Shown here piece after piece: positions 1-7,882 of a stretch of DNA of 64,000 bases. Location of the stretch: the NCBI RefSeq assembly GCF_040409815.1, contig NZ_CP099959.1, positions 1,674,001 to 1,738,000 of the forward strand. The letters run 5' to 3'. A program made the translations under genes and the position numbers. A model generated the notes under the pieces. That model saw only the letters and a program-made list of their open reading frames with translations. It was not told the origin of the DNA and did no database searches. The first letter of the stretch is position 1. Each line of letters opens with the position of its first letter. The stretch is from Polynucleobacter sp. UK-FUSCHL-C3 (GTDB taxonomy: Bacteria; Pseudomonadota; Gammaproteobacteria; Burkholderiales; Burkholderiaceae).

Positions 1-163
1 AATTTGCTTGTGTAACTCTAATTAATCCGAAAATACTCAATGCAGAGTAGTTTTTTGGATCTACCTTCAAGATCTTTTTTATAATCGATTCAGCCCGCTC
101 GAAATTACCAGTCTCAAAAGCCTGTATTGCTTGGGAAAGCATAATTTGTAGTTGAGGATTCAT
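1..163 (-). CDS. TPR-repeat protein, N-terminal part (runs off the window)
   Basis: The first 54 codons of a minus-strand gene are present and the rest lies outside the window. The ATG is at 161-163. The translation contains one helix-turn-helix repeat typical of tetratricopeptide repeats, with AIQAFETGNFERAESI followed by a DP turn and the start of a second helix pair. Such N-terminal TPRs occur in scaffold proteins and in TPR-glycosyltransferase fusions, so the full function cannot be judged here. The gene lies in markedly AT-rich DNA next to the pilin gene, which suggests a surface or glycosylation role, but that is only inference. Confidence 0.7.
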   Translation of the reverse strand, partial: MNPQLQIMLSQAIQAFETGNFERAESIIKKILKVDPKNYSALSIFGLIRVTQAN

Positions 164-502
164 AATTTATATTCTAAATATATATGTAGAGCTTTAGCAA
201 AAATCCAACTGTTACCACCACTTTAAAAAATATTAAATTATTTAAGATAAATACTGGGCATAGATAGGCTGGATGGTGAGAATGCGGCAGGTGAGTCAGC
301 TTCTAGAAAATCATAAAGGGCACCTGTCTTTAGTTATTATATTCATGAGACCTCACTAGCCAATCTACCATGAATATATTTTGCAATTATGAGGCTCTTG
401 TTGTCTTTTTCTTGCCTTTTTTCCATTTTTTTATTTATTAATTAATTAATTTGACGGTGTTTGGTTTTATGATCTTTTAGTTTTTCTTTTTTAGCGGGTT
501 TT
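164..502. other. AT-rich gene-free stretch with an inverted repeat
   Basis: No convincing coding frame is seen here. Base composition is clearly more AT-rich than in the genes to the right, with runs such as TTAATTAATTAATT near 436-450. A perfect 10-base inverted repeat, TATATTCATG at 338-347 and CATGAATATA at 369-378, encloses a 21-base loop. It has no T-tract and no transposase next to it. The stretch must contain the promoter of the minus-strand TPR gene, but no strong consensus was picked out. Confidence 0.5.
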
Positions 503-634
503 CTCTCCGCAGTCCAAGTTGCTCCCCTCACAATCTACGATATGTGCAAAGCGGTAGGCCGTGGCATGGTGATGGGGCATGTCAAGCCCTTTGAGAAGAG
601 TGGCGGTAAGTCTGGAGAGTGGAAGGCGAGTTAA
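503..634 (+). pseudogene. moaC: moaC 3' remnant (molybdopterin biosynthesis, broken)
   Basis: Reading + strand codons that end in TAA at 632-634 gives the C-terminal end of MoaC, cyclic pyranopterin monophosphate synthase. It contains [10 protein letters not shown], then RGMVMG and [10 protein letters not shown], which are signature stretches of that family. About 43 codons survive. Upstream the frame runs into AT-rich DNA and meets an in-frame TGA at 470-472, and no start codon or body of the gene is present. The usual Asp of the VDRGM stretch is Gly here, consistent with decay. From memory, moaC lies close to the pilin gene in related Burkholderiaceae, so this is probably the ancestral locus truncated from its 5' side. 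Confidence 0.85.
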
Positions 635-651
635 TTAAAAGCTCGCCTTCC
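621..651. terminator. Inverted repeat between the moaC remnant and the pilin gene
   Basis: A perfect 10-base inverted repeat, GGAAGGCGAG at 621-630 and CTCGCCTTCC at 642-651, has an AT-rich loop TTAATTAAAA. It lies just downstream of the pilin stop on the minus strand and covers the moaC stop on the plus strand. There is no clear T-tract on either side, so it may act as a convergent or RNA-stabilising 3' hairpin rather than a strong intrinsic terminator. Confidence 0.5.
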
Positions 652-656
652 CTACC

Positions 657-1157
657 TTATTTACCAGCCCTGCATTCTGCAGGAAGCAATTTTGCTGAAA
701 GACTGGTTTGCTCCGAACGACACGACCAACCCCCAGACCAGCTTGTAACACCACTTTGTGATAAGTCTATTGCCCGTGGAGATGCAACGTCCGGTTCATT
801 GGTGGGGATCAATATCAAACTATTTTTACCATCTGGGGCAACAGTAGTTTGGTAATCAATAGCAATCGCCCCGTTTGCAAGGATCTCAATCTCTTTGACA
901 CTGCGTGTTGCCGTAAATGAGAAAGCCTCTTGAGTCGCTCGATCCATCGGTGAAGGGCCCTTAGTCGCGTAGGCTTCGGCTACTGCTAATTTGGCACTAG
1001 AAGCTAAATTTAAGCCCTCAACCACTCTGCCACGGGCTATGTAATCCTGATACTGAGGCACTGCAACCGCAACCAAGATACCAATGATGGCAACGACTAC
1101 CATCACTTCAATTAAAGTAAAACCTTTTTGATTTATATCTTTATTATTTTTAAGCAT
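657..1157 (-). CDS. pilA: Type IV pilin (PilA-type major pilin)
   Basis: This is a 166-residue prepilin. The 12-residue charged leader ends in Gly12 before FTLIE, the prepilin peptidase (PilD) cleavage and N-methylation site, with the conserved Glu at mature position 5. A hydrophobic helix of about 25 residues follows, then a globular domain. Cys146 and Cys162 near the C terminus would close the usual D-region disulfide loop. The protein is assembled into type IV pili at the inner membrane for adhesion, twitching or DNA uptake. The ATG at 1155-1157 has a strong GGAGGGG ribosome-binding site that lies within a hairpin (see 1164-1213). No assembly genes are nearby. The exact pilin class (major or minor) cannot be decided from the sequence. 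Confidence 0.9.
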   Translation of the reverse strand: MLKNNKDINQKGFTLIEVMVVVAIIGILVAVAVPQYQDYIARGRVVEGLNLASSAKLAVAEAYATKGPSPMDRATQEAFSFTATRSVKEIEILANGAIAIDYQTTVAPDGKNSLILIPTNEPDVASPRAIDLSQSGVTSWSGGWSCRSEQTSLSAKLLPAECRAGK

Positions 1158-1163
1158 AAAAAT

Positions 1164-1213
1164 CCCCTCCTTAATGAGCCTCTATCATCAGATAAAAACT
1201 CATTACAGAGGGG
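1164..1213 (-). promoter_or_regulatory. Hairpin that sequesters the pilin ribosome-binding site
   Basis: On the minus strand, CCCCTC and TAATGAG pair with CTCATTA and GAGGGG across a 20-base loop (1179-1198), with a single 2x2 internal mismatch. That is 13 base pairs in a 15-base arm. The 3' arm contains the pilin Shine-Dalgarno sequence GGAGGGG (1164-1170), 6 bases from the ATG. In the mRNA this would hide the ribosome-binding site or stabilise the 5' end. The structure is seen directly; the regulatory role is inferred. Confidence 0.6.
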
Positions 1214-1253
1214 TGGTTTGTTGTAATTAGTATCTGATTTTGCTGTCAGTCAA

Positions 1254-1955
1254 TTAAGTGCTAACTTTTTTACTGCTACGCTTCACCAATTCACCAACAG
1301 CCATCACTCCAATCGCACCAGCAATACCAGCAATGGTGGCGTAATCCGCCAAGCCTTCACCAAATTGCTTAATAAGCGCAGGGTCGGTCATCATCATGCC
1401 ACCCGCAATCCAACCCAAGAGACCCGCACCAGCAGTCACAATGAGTGGGAAACGATCGATAAGGTATAGAACAACCTTGCTACCAGCAACAATAATGGGA
1501 ACCGAGACGATCAAACCAAAGATCACATAGCCCACTTGATGGGCTGCATTATCAACTTGACCCGCTGCACCTGCAATTGCAAGTACGTTGTCTAGACTCA
1601 TTACGATATCCGCAATGATGATAGTTTTAATAGCAGCAAAGAGTTTGTCTGGTGCATCAAGATTGTGCTCTTCTTCATCGTGCTGCACCATGAGTTTGTA
1701 GCCAATCCATAACAGTAATGCGCCACCAACTAATTTCAAGAACGGTATTTGTAATAAAGTGACTGCAAAAGCAACTAGGATGACGCGTAAGATAATCGCG
1801 CCGGCAGTTCCCCAAATAATGCCCTTCTTTCTTTGATTGGGATGCAAGTTGCGGCAGGCTAGCGCAATCACTACGGCATTATCGCCGCCCAAAAGAAGAT
1901 CAATGATGATGATTTGGATCACCACAGACCAGTCAATCATTGCTAAAAATTCCAT
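1254..1955 (-). CDS. TerC/YjbE family integral membrane protein
   Basis: This 233-residue protein has about seven hydrophobic segments. It carries the two TerC-family motifs, LLLGGDNAVVIALA near residue 22 and MSLDNVLAIAGAA near residue 120, whose acidic and Asn residues are thought to bind a metal. Relatives of the YjbE/YceF type export manganese or help metallate exported enzymes, and others are linked to tellurite resistance. The substrate here is not proven. The ATG has a good GAGGAAG ribosome-binding site. It is oriented with sucCD and the pilin gene but separated from each by about 80-100 bases, so it may have its own promoter. No yybP-ykoY riboswitch was recognised upstream. Confidence 0.85.
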   Translation of the reverse strand: MEFLAMIDWSVVIQIIIIDLLLGGDNAVVIALACRNLHPNQRKKGIIWGTAGAIILRVILVAFAVTLLQIPFLKLVGGALLLWIGYKLMVQHDEEEHNLDAPDKLFAAIKTIIIADIVMSLDNVLAIAGAAGQVDNAAHQVGYVIFGLIVSVPIIVAGSKVVLYLIDRFPLIVTAGAGLLGWIAGGMMMTDPALIKQFGEGLADYATIAGIAGAIGVMAVGELVKRSSKKVST

Positions 1956-2036
1956 GTCTTCCTCTATTTGTTATTGATATTGACCCAAAACACTTTTATA
2001 TAGAACAATGCCTGCCATTAAAACTGAATTCTTAAA

Positions 2037-2930
2037 TTAAATCATTGCTTTAAGTAAACTCGCCATCTCAGAGGGGTTTTTAGTGACCTTAAATCCACAC
2101 TCCTCCATGACCGCTAGTTTTGCGTCTGCCGTATCAGCGCCACCTGAAATCAATGCCCCTGCATGACCCATACGCTTTCCTGGAGGTGCGGTTACCCCTG
2201 CAATAAAGCCTATGATGGGTTTTTTCATATTAGCCTTGCACCAGCGTGCAGCTTCGACCTCATCGGGTCCGCCAATCTCACCAATCATGATGACCGCATC
2301 TGTATCAGGGTCATCATTAAACATTCTCATTACGTCAATGTGCTTAAGACCATTGATGGGATCACCACCAATTCCTACAGCGGTTGATTGACCCAAACCA
2401 ATTGCAGAAAGTTGGCCTACGGCTTCATAGGTCAAGGTGCCTGAGCGACTGACAACGCCAATGCGGCCTTTACGATGAATATGGCCTGGCATGATCCCAA
2501 TCTTAATTTCATCGGGGGTAATAAGTCCTGGGCAGTTTGGGCCCAGTAATAAAGTCTTCTTGCCACCCTTGGCTTCCTTTTGCTGCATCTTATTACGCAC
2601 TTCCAACATATCGCGAACAGGAATACCCTCGGTTATACAAATCACAAAATCTAAGTCGGCTTCAACTGCTTCCCAAATTGCTGCGGCAGCTCCTGGGGGT
2701 GGTACGTAGATAACGGATACCGTTGCACCTGTTTCTTTAGCGGCTTCTTTTACTGTGCCAAAAATTGAGATTCCAAAAACAGACTCGCCTGCTTTTTTGG
2801 GATTAACGCCAGCAACAAAACAATTTTTGCCATTCGCATACTCTTGGCATTTCTCAGTATGGAACTGTCCGGTCTTCCCCGTAATGCCTTGGGTAATGAC
2901 TTTCGTATTTTTATTAATCAAGATCGACAT
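2037..2930 (-). CDS. sucD: Succinyl-CoA synthetase alpha subunit
   Basis: This 297-residue subunit binds CoA and carries the phosphohistidine in the TCA-cycle step succinyl-CoA + ADP/GDP + Pi to succinate + CoA + ATP/GTP. The N-terminal Rossmann-like CoA domain shows TQGITGKTGQFH. The catalytic His is about residue 256, in GHAGALISGG. The length matches the family. It follows sucC by 29 bases on the same strand, as in most bacteria, and acts as an alpha-beta complex in the cytoplasm. The ATG start is supported by family alignment (MSILINKNTKVI). Confidence 0.97.
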   Translation of the reverse strand: MSILINKNTKVITQGITGKTGQFHTEKCQEYANGKNCFVAGVNPKKAGESVFGISIFGTVKEAAKETGATVSVIYVPPPGAAAAIWEAVEADLDFVICITEGIPVRDMLEVRNKMQQKEAKGGKKTLLLGPNCPGLITPDEIKIGIMPGHIHRKGRIGVVSRSGTLTYEAVGQLSAIGLGQSTAVGIGGDPINGLKHIDVMRMFNDDPDTDAVIMIGEIGGPDEVEAARWCKANMKKPIIGFIAGVTAPPGKRMGHAGALISGGADTADAKLAVMEECGFKVTKNPSEMASLLKAMI

Positions 2931-2959
2931 AATGTATTCCTCTAATTGGGTGTGATGGC

Positions 2960-4126
2960 TTATTTACCTTGGGTTGCAGCAACTACTTTTGTAGCTGCTT
3001 CGGCCATAGAGTCGGCGCTGATGATTGGCAATCCAGAGTCCGCCAAAATCTTTTTGCCTAACTCCTCATTAGTTCCCTTCATTCGCACGACCAAAGGTAC
3101 CGATAGGTTTACTGCTTTACATGCAGTCACTACACCTTCTGCAATCACATCACAACGCATAATGCCGCCAAAGATGTTTACGAGGATAGCCTTGACGCTC
3201 TTATTTTTGAGCATGATCTTAAATGCCTCGGTTACCTTCTCCGCAGTAGCACCGCCACCAACATCTAAGAAATTTGCAGGCTGACCACCAAACAATTTAA
3301 TGGTATCCATTGTTGCCATTGCTAAACCAGCGCCATTGACCAAACAACCAATATTGCCATCTAAGGAGATGTAAGCTAGATCAAATTTTGATGCCTCAAT
3401 CTCCGCAGGATCTTCCTCGTCTTCATCACGGTAGGTAACGATCTCAGGATGGCGATACAGCGCATTCGAGTCAAAGTTAAATTTGGCATCAAGTGCTTTG
3501 ATATTGCCATTACCTTCTAAGATGAGGGGATTGATCTCGACAAGAGATGCGTCGGTATCCCAGTAAGTTTTATAAAGATTCTTGAACACCTCACGAGCCT
3601 TACCTTGGGATGCCTCAGGAACACCAATCCCTTTACTTAACTGATCGCACTGTGCATCACTTAAACCAATTAGTGGATCCACAAATACTTTAATAATCTT
3701 TTCAGGGGTTTTTGCAGCAACCTCTTCAATATCCATGCCGCCTTCGCTAGAAGCCATCAGCACCACTTTTTGGGTACCGCGATCGGTCAAGATTCCAAGG
3801 TAATACTCTTTTTTAATATCAGCACCATCCTCAATTAAGAGCCGACGAACCTTTTGTCCTTCGGGTCCCGTTTGATGGGTCTTTAATTGCATTCCCAAGA
3901 TTGAAGAGGCGTAGCTTTTTACCTCTTCCATACTTCTGGCTAACTTCACGCCGCCGCCCTTACCGCGACCACCTGCATGAATTTGGGCTTTGACAACCCA
4001 GACAGGGCCGCCCAATTTCTCAGCCGCCTTTAGGGCTTCATCGACGCTAAACGCCGGAATACCATTTGGCACAGGTACATTAAATTGGCGCAGAATTTCC
4101 TTGCCTTGGTACTCATGAATCTTCAT
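2960..4126 (-). CDS. sucC: Succinyl-CoA synthetase beta subunit (ADP-forming type)
   Basis: This 388-residue subunit has an N-terminal ATP-grasp fold beginning [15 protein letters not shown] and a nucleotide-binding Gly-rich stretch ([14 protein letters not shown] near residue 53). The C-terminal ligase domain contains [11 protein letters not shown] and [13 protein letters not shown]. It binds nucleotide and succinate and pairs with SucD. The ATG has an AGGAGC ribosome-binding site. Upstream lie about 150 bases before recX, which should hold the sucCD promoter. There is no sign of oxoglutarate dehydrogenase genes in the neighbourhood. Confidence 0.97.
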   Translation of the reverse strand: MKIHEYQGKEILRQFNVPVPNGIPAFSVDEALKAAEKLGGPVWVVKAQIHAGGRGKGGGVKLARSMEEVKSYASSILGMQLKTHQTGPEGQKVRRLLIEDGADIKKEYYLGILTDRGTQKVVLMASSEGGMDIEEVAAKTPEKIIKVFVDPLIGLSDAQCDQLSKGIGVPEASQGKAREVFKNLYKTYWDTDASLVEINPLILEGNGNIKALDAKFNFDSNALYRHPEIVTYRDEDEEDPAEIEASKFDLAYISLDGNIGCLVNGAGLAMATMDTIKLFGGQPANFLDVGGGATAEKVTEAFKIMLKNKSVKAILVNIFGGIMRCDVIAEGVVTACKAVNLSVPLVVRMKGTNEELGKKILADSGLPIISADSMAEAATKVVAATQGK

Positions 4127-4279
4127 AACAGCTCCTGGAAATGATTAGTTTTCAACGCCAGCGTGAAAGCTATTTTCCCTGATGAAGCTTTTAGGGCTAT
4201 TGACCCAAATCAAGGCAAAACGGGGCTTAGAACGCCTGCAAAAGACCCATAAGTCTAACATTTTCAAGCCTTAATTCGG

Positions 4280-4777
4280 CTAAATGGATGCTTTGCGTCC
4301 GCCAATCACCTTGGCCACAAGGTCAGGGCTAAATCCCTTAGAAATAAGAAAGCGGTACTGACGCGCCCGCTCCGTTTGTTCAATCGCAATTTGACCAAAT
4401 TTACGGGTCCATAAGGACTTGGCGCGGTCGTATTCAGACTCTTTGAGCTCGCCCGTTAATTGGGTAATAAGGCCCGCCTCAACCCCTGCTCTTTGCAGCT
4501 CATCTGCGACGCGTCGAATCCCATAGCGCTCACTTCGACGACGCACTAAAGCTTGCGCAAAACGCTCGTCACTTAGCCATCCCCTTGCTTCAAAGTCAGT
4601 CAACACTGCTTCAATTTGTAGCTCTAAGTCGATGGGTGGCTCTTCTATATTCTGCTGTGTTAGCTGCAGTAATTTACTCGCTAGCTCCTTGCGACTGTAT
4701 TCACGTCGAGATAAAAGACGCAAAGCCCGAGCTTTGAGACTCGGGCTTTGTTTAGACGATTTACTTGGAGCCTGCAT
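4280..4777 (-). CDS. recX: Regulatory protein RecX
   Basis: This 165-residue protein has the RecX pattern of repeated three-helix units: LLSRREYSRKELASKL at the N terminus, then GWLSDERFAQALVRRRSERYGIRR, and a C-terminal YRFLISKGFSPDLVAKVI. RecX binds RecA filaments and limits their extension and recombinase activity. The ATG overlaps the recA stop in a TAATG arrangement, so translation is coupled to recA and the gene shares the SOS promoter. The reading frame is intact and of normal length. Confidence 0.93.
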   Translation of the reverse strand: MQAPSKSSKQSPSLKARALRLLSRREYSRKELASKLLQLTQQNIEEPPIDLELQIEAVLTDFEARGWLSDERFAQALVRRRSERYGIRRVADELQRAGVEAGLITQLTGELKESEYDRAKSLWTRKFGQIAIEQTERARQYRFLISKGFSPDLVAKVIGGRKASI

Positions 4778-5871
4778 TAAGCGTCCGCAGATTCCATCTC
4801 CTCATCATCGAGTGTTTCGCTAATCAAGGAGCCACCGTTTTTAACACCCAACTTCTCACGGATCTTTGCCTCAATCTCTTTAGCCATCTCAGGGTTTTCT
4901 TTCAAAAACTCACGGGCATTATCTTTACCTTGCCCAATGCGCTCTCCGCCATAGCTATACCAAGCACCCGACTTCTCGACGATATCGGCTTCTACGCCCA
5001 TATCAATGATTTCACCCTCACGTGAAATTCCTTGGCCATACATGATGTCAAAAATGGCTTCGCGGAATGGTGGCGATACTTTGTTCTTCGCCACTTTCAC
5101 GCGTGTTTCGTTGCCAACGACTTCATCGCCCTTCTTAATACTGCCAATGCGGCGGATATCCAATCGCATCGTGGCGTAGAACTTCAGGGCATTACCGCCA
5201 GTAGTTGTTTCTGGAGACCCAAACATCACGCCAATCTTCATCCGAATTTGATTGATGAAGATCACCATAGAATTGGTTCGCTTAATCGTACCGGTTAATT
5301 TACGTAGAGCCTGACTCATTAAGCGAGCTTGCAAGCCTGGCAATGAGTCGCCCATATCACCTTCAATCTCTGCCCTCGGTACTAATGCAGCCACTGAGTC
5401 AATCACAATGAGATCAATTGAGCCAGAGCGAACTAACGCATCAGCAATTTCCAATGCTTGTTCACCCGTATCTGGTTGGGAGATTAATAAATTATTGACA
5501 TCGACGCCGAGTTTGGCTGCATATTGCACATCCAATGCATGCTCTGCATCGATGAACGCACAAGTGCCACCCAGTTTTTGCATCTCTGCAACTGCATGCA
5601 AAGTGAGCGTCGTTTTACCGGATGATTCTGGTCCGTAGATTTCAATCACTCGTCCGCGTGCCAGGCCGCCAACACCTAATGCAATATCTAAACCGAGAGA
5701 ACCGCTCGATACCACCTGTATGTCCTGATTGATCTCTGCATCACCCAGACGCATGATCGAGCCTTTACCAAATTGTTTTTCAATTTGCGCTAAGGCAGCC
5801 GTTAATGCTTTTTGCTTGTCTCCACTCATTCCTTCAAATTCGGATGAGGCTGATTTTTTCTTGTCGTTCAT
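4777..5871 (-). CDS. recA: Recombinase RecA
   Basis: This 364-residue protein is full length. The Walker A motif GPESSGKTT lies at about residues 80-88, Walker B is [10 protein letters not shown], and the DNA-binding region includes [20 protein letters not shown]. The C-terminal tail is acidic ([13 protein letters not shown]). RecA forms filaments on single-stranded DNA, drives strand exchange and triggers LexA self-cleavage. It is co-transcribed with recX. A perfect LexA operator lies about 70 bases before the start. An N-terminal extension of about 15 residues relative to E. coli is usual for betaproteobacteria. Confidence 0.98.
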   Translation of the reverse strand: MNDKKKSASSEFEGMSGDKQKALTAALAQIEKQFGKGSIMRLGDAEINQDIQVVSSGSLGLDIALGVGGLARGRVIEIYGPESSGKTTLTLHAVAEMQKLGGTCAFIDAEHALDVQYAAKLGVDVNNLLISQPDTGEQALEIADALVRSGSIDLIVIDSVAALVPRAEIEGDMGDSLPGLQARLMSQALRKLTGTIKRTNSMVIFINQIRMKIGVMFGSPETTTGGNALKFYATMRLDIRRIGSIKKGDEVVGNETRVKVAKNKVSPPFREAIFDIMYGQGISREGEIIDMGVEADIVEKSGAWYSYGGERIGQGKDNAREFLKENPEMAKEIEAKIREKLGVKNGGSLISETLDDEEMESADA

Positions 5872-5937
5872 GGCTGTCCTTTTCTATTCTGTACGGTGTT
5901 TTGCTGTATTTAGGTCTGTTAATCGTTACTGTATGTT

Positions 5938-5957
5938 TACTGTATATAAAAACAGTA
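5938..5957. promoter_or_regulatory. LexA operator (SOS box) upstream of recA
   Basis: The sequence TACTGTATATAAAAACAGTA is a 20-base dyad that matches the LexA consensus CTGT-N8-ACAG exactly (core 5940-5955). It lies about 70 bases before the recA ATG. LexA binding here would repress recA-recX until DNA damage. Related CTGT half-sites occur just downstream, at 5890, 5903 and 5929. Confidence 0.9.
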
Positions 5958-6056
5958 CTATTTGCAAGCCCCTCTAGAACATTTCAGCATCAGTATCTAC
6001 ATATTAATTTGTAAGTAAGCACCTATAAACTTATAAGTATTTGATTTATATAGATA

Positions 6057-6596
6057 TTAATGATCTTTTTGGCTGAAATAGAAAAGTAATGGCATTGCAC
6101 ACGCCCAAGCAAGTGCAAGGTAGATAAGGCCAAAGACCTGTATATCCGAGTTTGGCCACTGAGCCGCACCTAGGCGGACCCCCGCCTCGTAGCAAAGTGG
6201 GCCAGCTATCGCCCCTAATACGGCTGACAAGGCCCATTTACCCTGTAACCAAGACATCGATTCTTTGAGGGTGGTGGCAAAAACCAACCAAAGAGCCCAC
6301 ATCCAAATTGGTGATATCCCAATCCAGGGCAAAGGAGACTCAAACTGTATCCAACCCAATTGAAGCAATAGGGTATCCACGACTAAACCATAGATTAGAG
6401 CCTTGAGTAAAAATTTGTGTTCAGATACCGCATTGGCGTGAAGCCAAAGATAAATACCAATACAAACTGCAGAAACACCAATCGCAATCCAAATCTGCTG
6501 ATGCGCTGCCCCCAAGATGCAAGCAAACCAGGCGGCTTGGAATAAAACAAAATTCCAAATCTTGCGCCACACCTCTCTAGAAATTACTAAGGTCAC
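6057..6596 (-). CDS. DUF2878 family membrane protein
   Basis: This 179-residue protein is almost wholly hydrophobic, with five to six predicted membrane spans rich in Trp (FQAAWFACILGAAHQQIW, WIGISPIWMWALWLVFATTL). It resembles DUF2878 proteins, which have no assigned reaction. The start is GTG at 6594-6596, 11 bases after the stop of the DUF3833 lipoprotein gene, and no ATG is available near the N terminus. It is the last gene of a trio with a DUF3833 lipoprotein and a chalcone-isomerase-like protein. In other proteobacteria these families cluster with cyclopropane fatty acid synthase genes of envelope or photo-oxidative stress regulons. The family assignment rests on memory of the pattern. 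Confidence 0.7.
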   Translation of the reverse strand: MTLVISREVWRKIWNFVLFQAAWFACILGAAHQQIWIAIGVSAVCIGIYLWLHANAVSEHKFLLKALIYGLVVDTLLLQLGWIQFESPLPWIGISPIWMWALWLVFATTLKESMSWLQGKWALSAVLGAIAGPLCYEAGVRLGAAQWPNSDIQVFGLIYLALAWACAMPLLFYFSQKDH

Positions 6597-6607
6597 GATG
6601 CCAGTCT

Positions 6608-7162
6608 CTAGCGCTTATAAAAAGCCAAGGTCACTTCGCCAAGGTAGATTCCAAACTTAGTCATCGCTGCCTTATTAAGCATGACCTTATCGTCCATCAG
6701 ATACATCCAATCATTGAACTGGACGTGATAGATTGTGCCGTCGACCGGCAGAGCGAGGGTATATCTCCAATTGAGTGCATTCCCTGCCATTTCGCCGACT
6801 GCCTCGCCAATCACATCGCTGGCAGTTCCAGAATATTTCCCTGGAGCAAGTTCAGTTAAGGTCCAAATACGTTTTTGCTTTGTCCCATCCGAATAGGTAA
6901 AGTCTTCATCCAACACACCAACACGCTTACCATCTTTGGTTTCCCACTTCGCCTTGATCACCACCTTAAAACGTTTCACCACCTCACCACTGCGGTTTGT
7001 AAAGATCCCGTAGGCATCGATATCGCCGTTAAAGTACGTGGCCAAATCGAGCTGGGGCTTTTCCTTGGCATACATCTGCACCGTTGGGCCAGAACACGAT
7101 GCCACACCCAATACCATCACACATACTACAAAGATGTTTTTAAGCCGGCTCAAGAGATTCAT
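6608..7162 (-). CDS. DUF3833 family lipoprotein
   Basis: This is a predicted outer- or inner-membrane lipoprotein of 184 residues. A basic N terminus and hydrophobic core lead to a lipobox-like VASC, with Cys about 23 residues from the start. The body (LDLATYFNGDIDAYGIF, then DEDFTYSDGTKQKRIW) matches DUF3833, a family of unknown function. Two starts are possible. I chose ATG at 7160-7162 because AGGTG sits about 10 bases upstream. A GTG four codons earlier (7172-7174) has no good ribosome-binding site. It lies between the chalcone-isomerase-like gene and the DUF2878 gene in an apparent operon. Confidence 0.75.
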   Translation of the reverse strand: MNLLSRLKNIFVVCVMVLGVASCSGPTVQMYAKEKPQLDLATYFNGDIDAYGIFTNRSGEVVKRFKVVIKAKWETKDGKRVGVLDEDFTYSDGTKQKRIWTLTELAPGKYSGTASDVIGEAVGEMAGNALNWRYTLALPVDGTIYHVQFNDWMYLMDDKVMLNKAAMTKFGIYLGEVTLAFYKR

Positions 7163-7190
7163 GATGATTAACACCTAAGAGAAAAAATTG

Positions 7191-7757
7191 TTAAGGATTC
7201 GGGCAATTTGCGGCAATTAATGCGGGCGGGCATCGAGTGGCAATCAGTGCTGAGCGTAATTTAGGGGCGCTGGTTCGCTCATCAAGCCAGATCCCAAAAA
7301 AAGCTTTCGCAAAGGCATCCCCAGAAATATCTCCAACCACTTTGCCATTGTGTAAGAACATCGTTCCCTTATCGGGAAGATGAAGACCAATCAAGGTATC
7401 CCCCGAAGCAATATCCGGAAATATCTTTTCTAAACCTTGCAACCAAATCGTGCGTTGCTTCTCAGAAACACCCTGGCGACTCATCTCATCAATGGTGCGC
7501 TTGGCAAGATCATTTCCTTTAAACGAACGAATATATTGAATCTCTAAGGCAAAGCCATTTTGCCCCTTGGGGTCGGCCACATAATAGCGTGCATCGTAGA
7601 CATCAAAACCCCAAAAAGTCAGACGCCCCTGACCTTGAAGCGTGGCGGTCTCCAAGTAGCCGTATACCGGCGACTTCCCTGCGGCAGGCGAATTCGCCCA
7701 GCCCATAGGACTTAAGCTAATCAGTAAAGACAACACGAGTGCGTGGCTTGATTTCAT
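7191..7757 (-). CDS. Chalcone isomerase-like secreted protein
   Basis: I chose ATG at 7755-7757, which gives 188 residues starting MKSSHALVLSLLISLSP, a clean Sec signal peptide ending near GWANS. The frame stays open upstream to a TTG at 7812-7814, but that codon abuts the terminator of the preceding gene. The mature part (GRLTFWGFDVYDARYYV, and a later ALEIQYIRSFKGNDLAKRTIDEM) resembles bacterial chalcone-isomerase-fold proteins (Chalcone_3). These are usually periplasmic, have no known flavonoid substrate and probably bind lipid. It heads the trio with the DUF3833 and DUF2878 genes. Confidence 0.7.
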   Translation of the reverse strand: MKSSHALVLSLLISLSPMGWANSPAAGKSPVYGYLETATLQGQGRLTFWGFDVYDARYYVADPKGQNGFALEIQYIRSFKGNDLAKRTIDEMSRQGVSEKQRTIWLQGLEKIFPDIASGDTLIGLHLPDKGTMFLHNGKVVGDISGDAFAKAFFGIWLDERTSAPKLRSALIATRCPPALIAANCPNP

Positions 7758-7821
7758 GCTCTTAGCATAGAGGAGTTTTGTGACGGGTGCACGAGAGTAC
7801 TTCGAAAGCTTCAAAAGAGCA

Positions 7822-7849
7822 TAAAAAAACCCGCTCCGAAGAGCGGGTT
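7822..7849 (-). terminator. Intrinsic terminator of the symporter operon
   Basis: On the minus strand ACCCGCTC (7841-7848) pairs perfectly with GAGCGGGT (7829-7836) around a TTCG tetraloop and is followed by a run of seven T. It lies directly after the stop of the large symporter subunit and ends that operon. Confidence 0.9.
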
Positions 7850-7882
7850 CTAGGTGATTTAGAAAACTAAATCAAGTAAAAC

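Noticed and set aside
338..378. Perfect 10-base inverted repeat as an insertion-sequence end or attachment site
   Set aside because: It is AT-rich, has no transposase or integrase nearby and no target duplication was seen; chance is a fair explanation.
1158..1253. Sigma-54 promoter for the pilin gene
   Set aside because: No TGGC-N8-TGC-like element was found; only a weak TTGACT -35-like hexamer is present.
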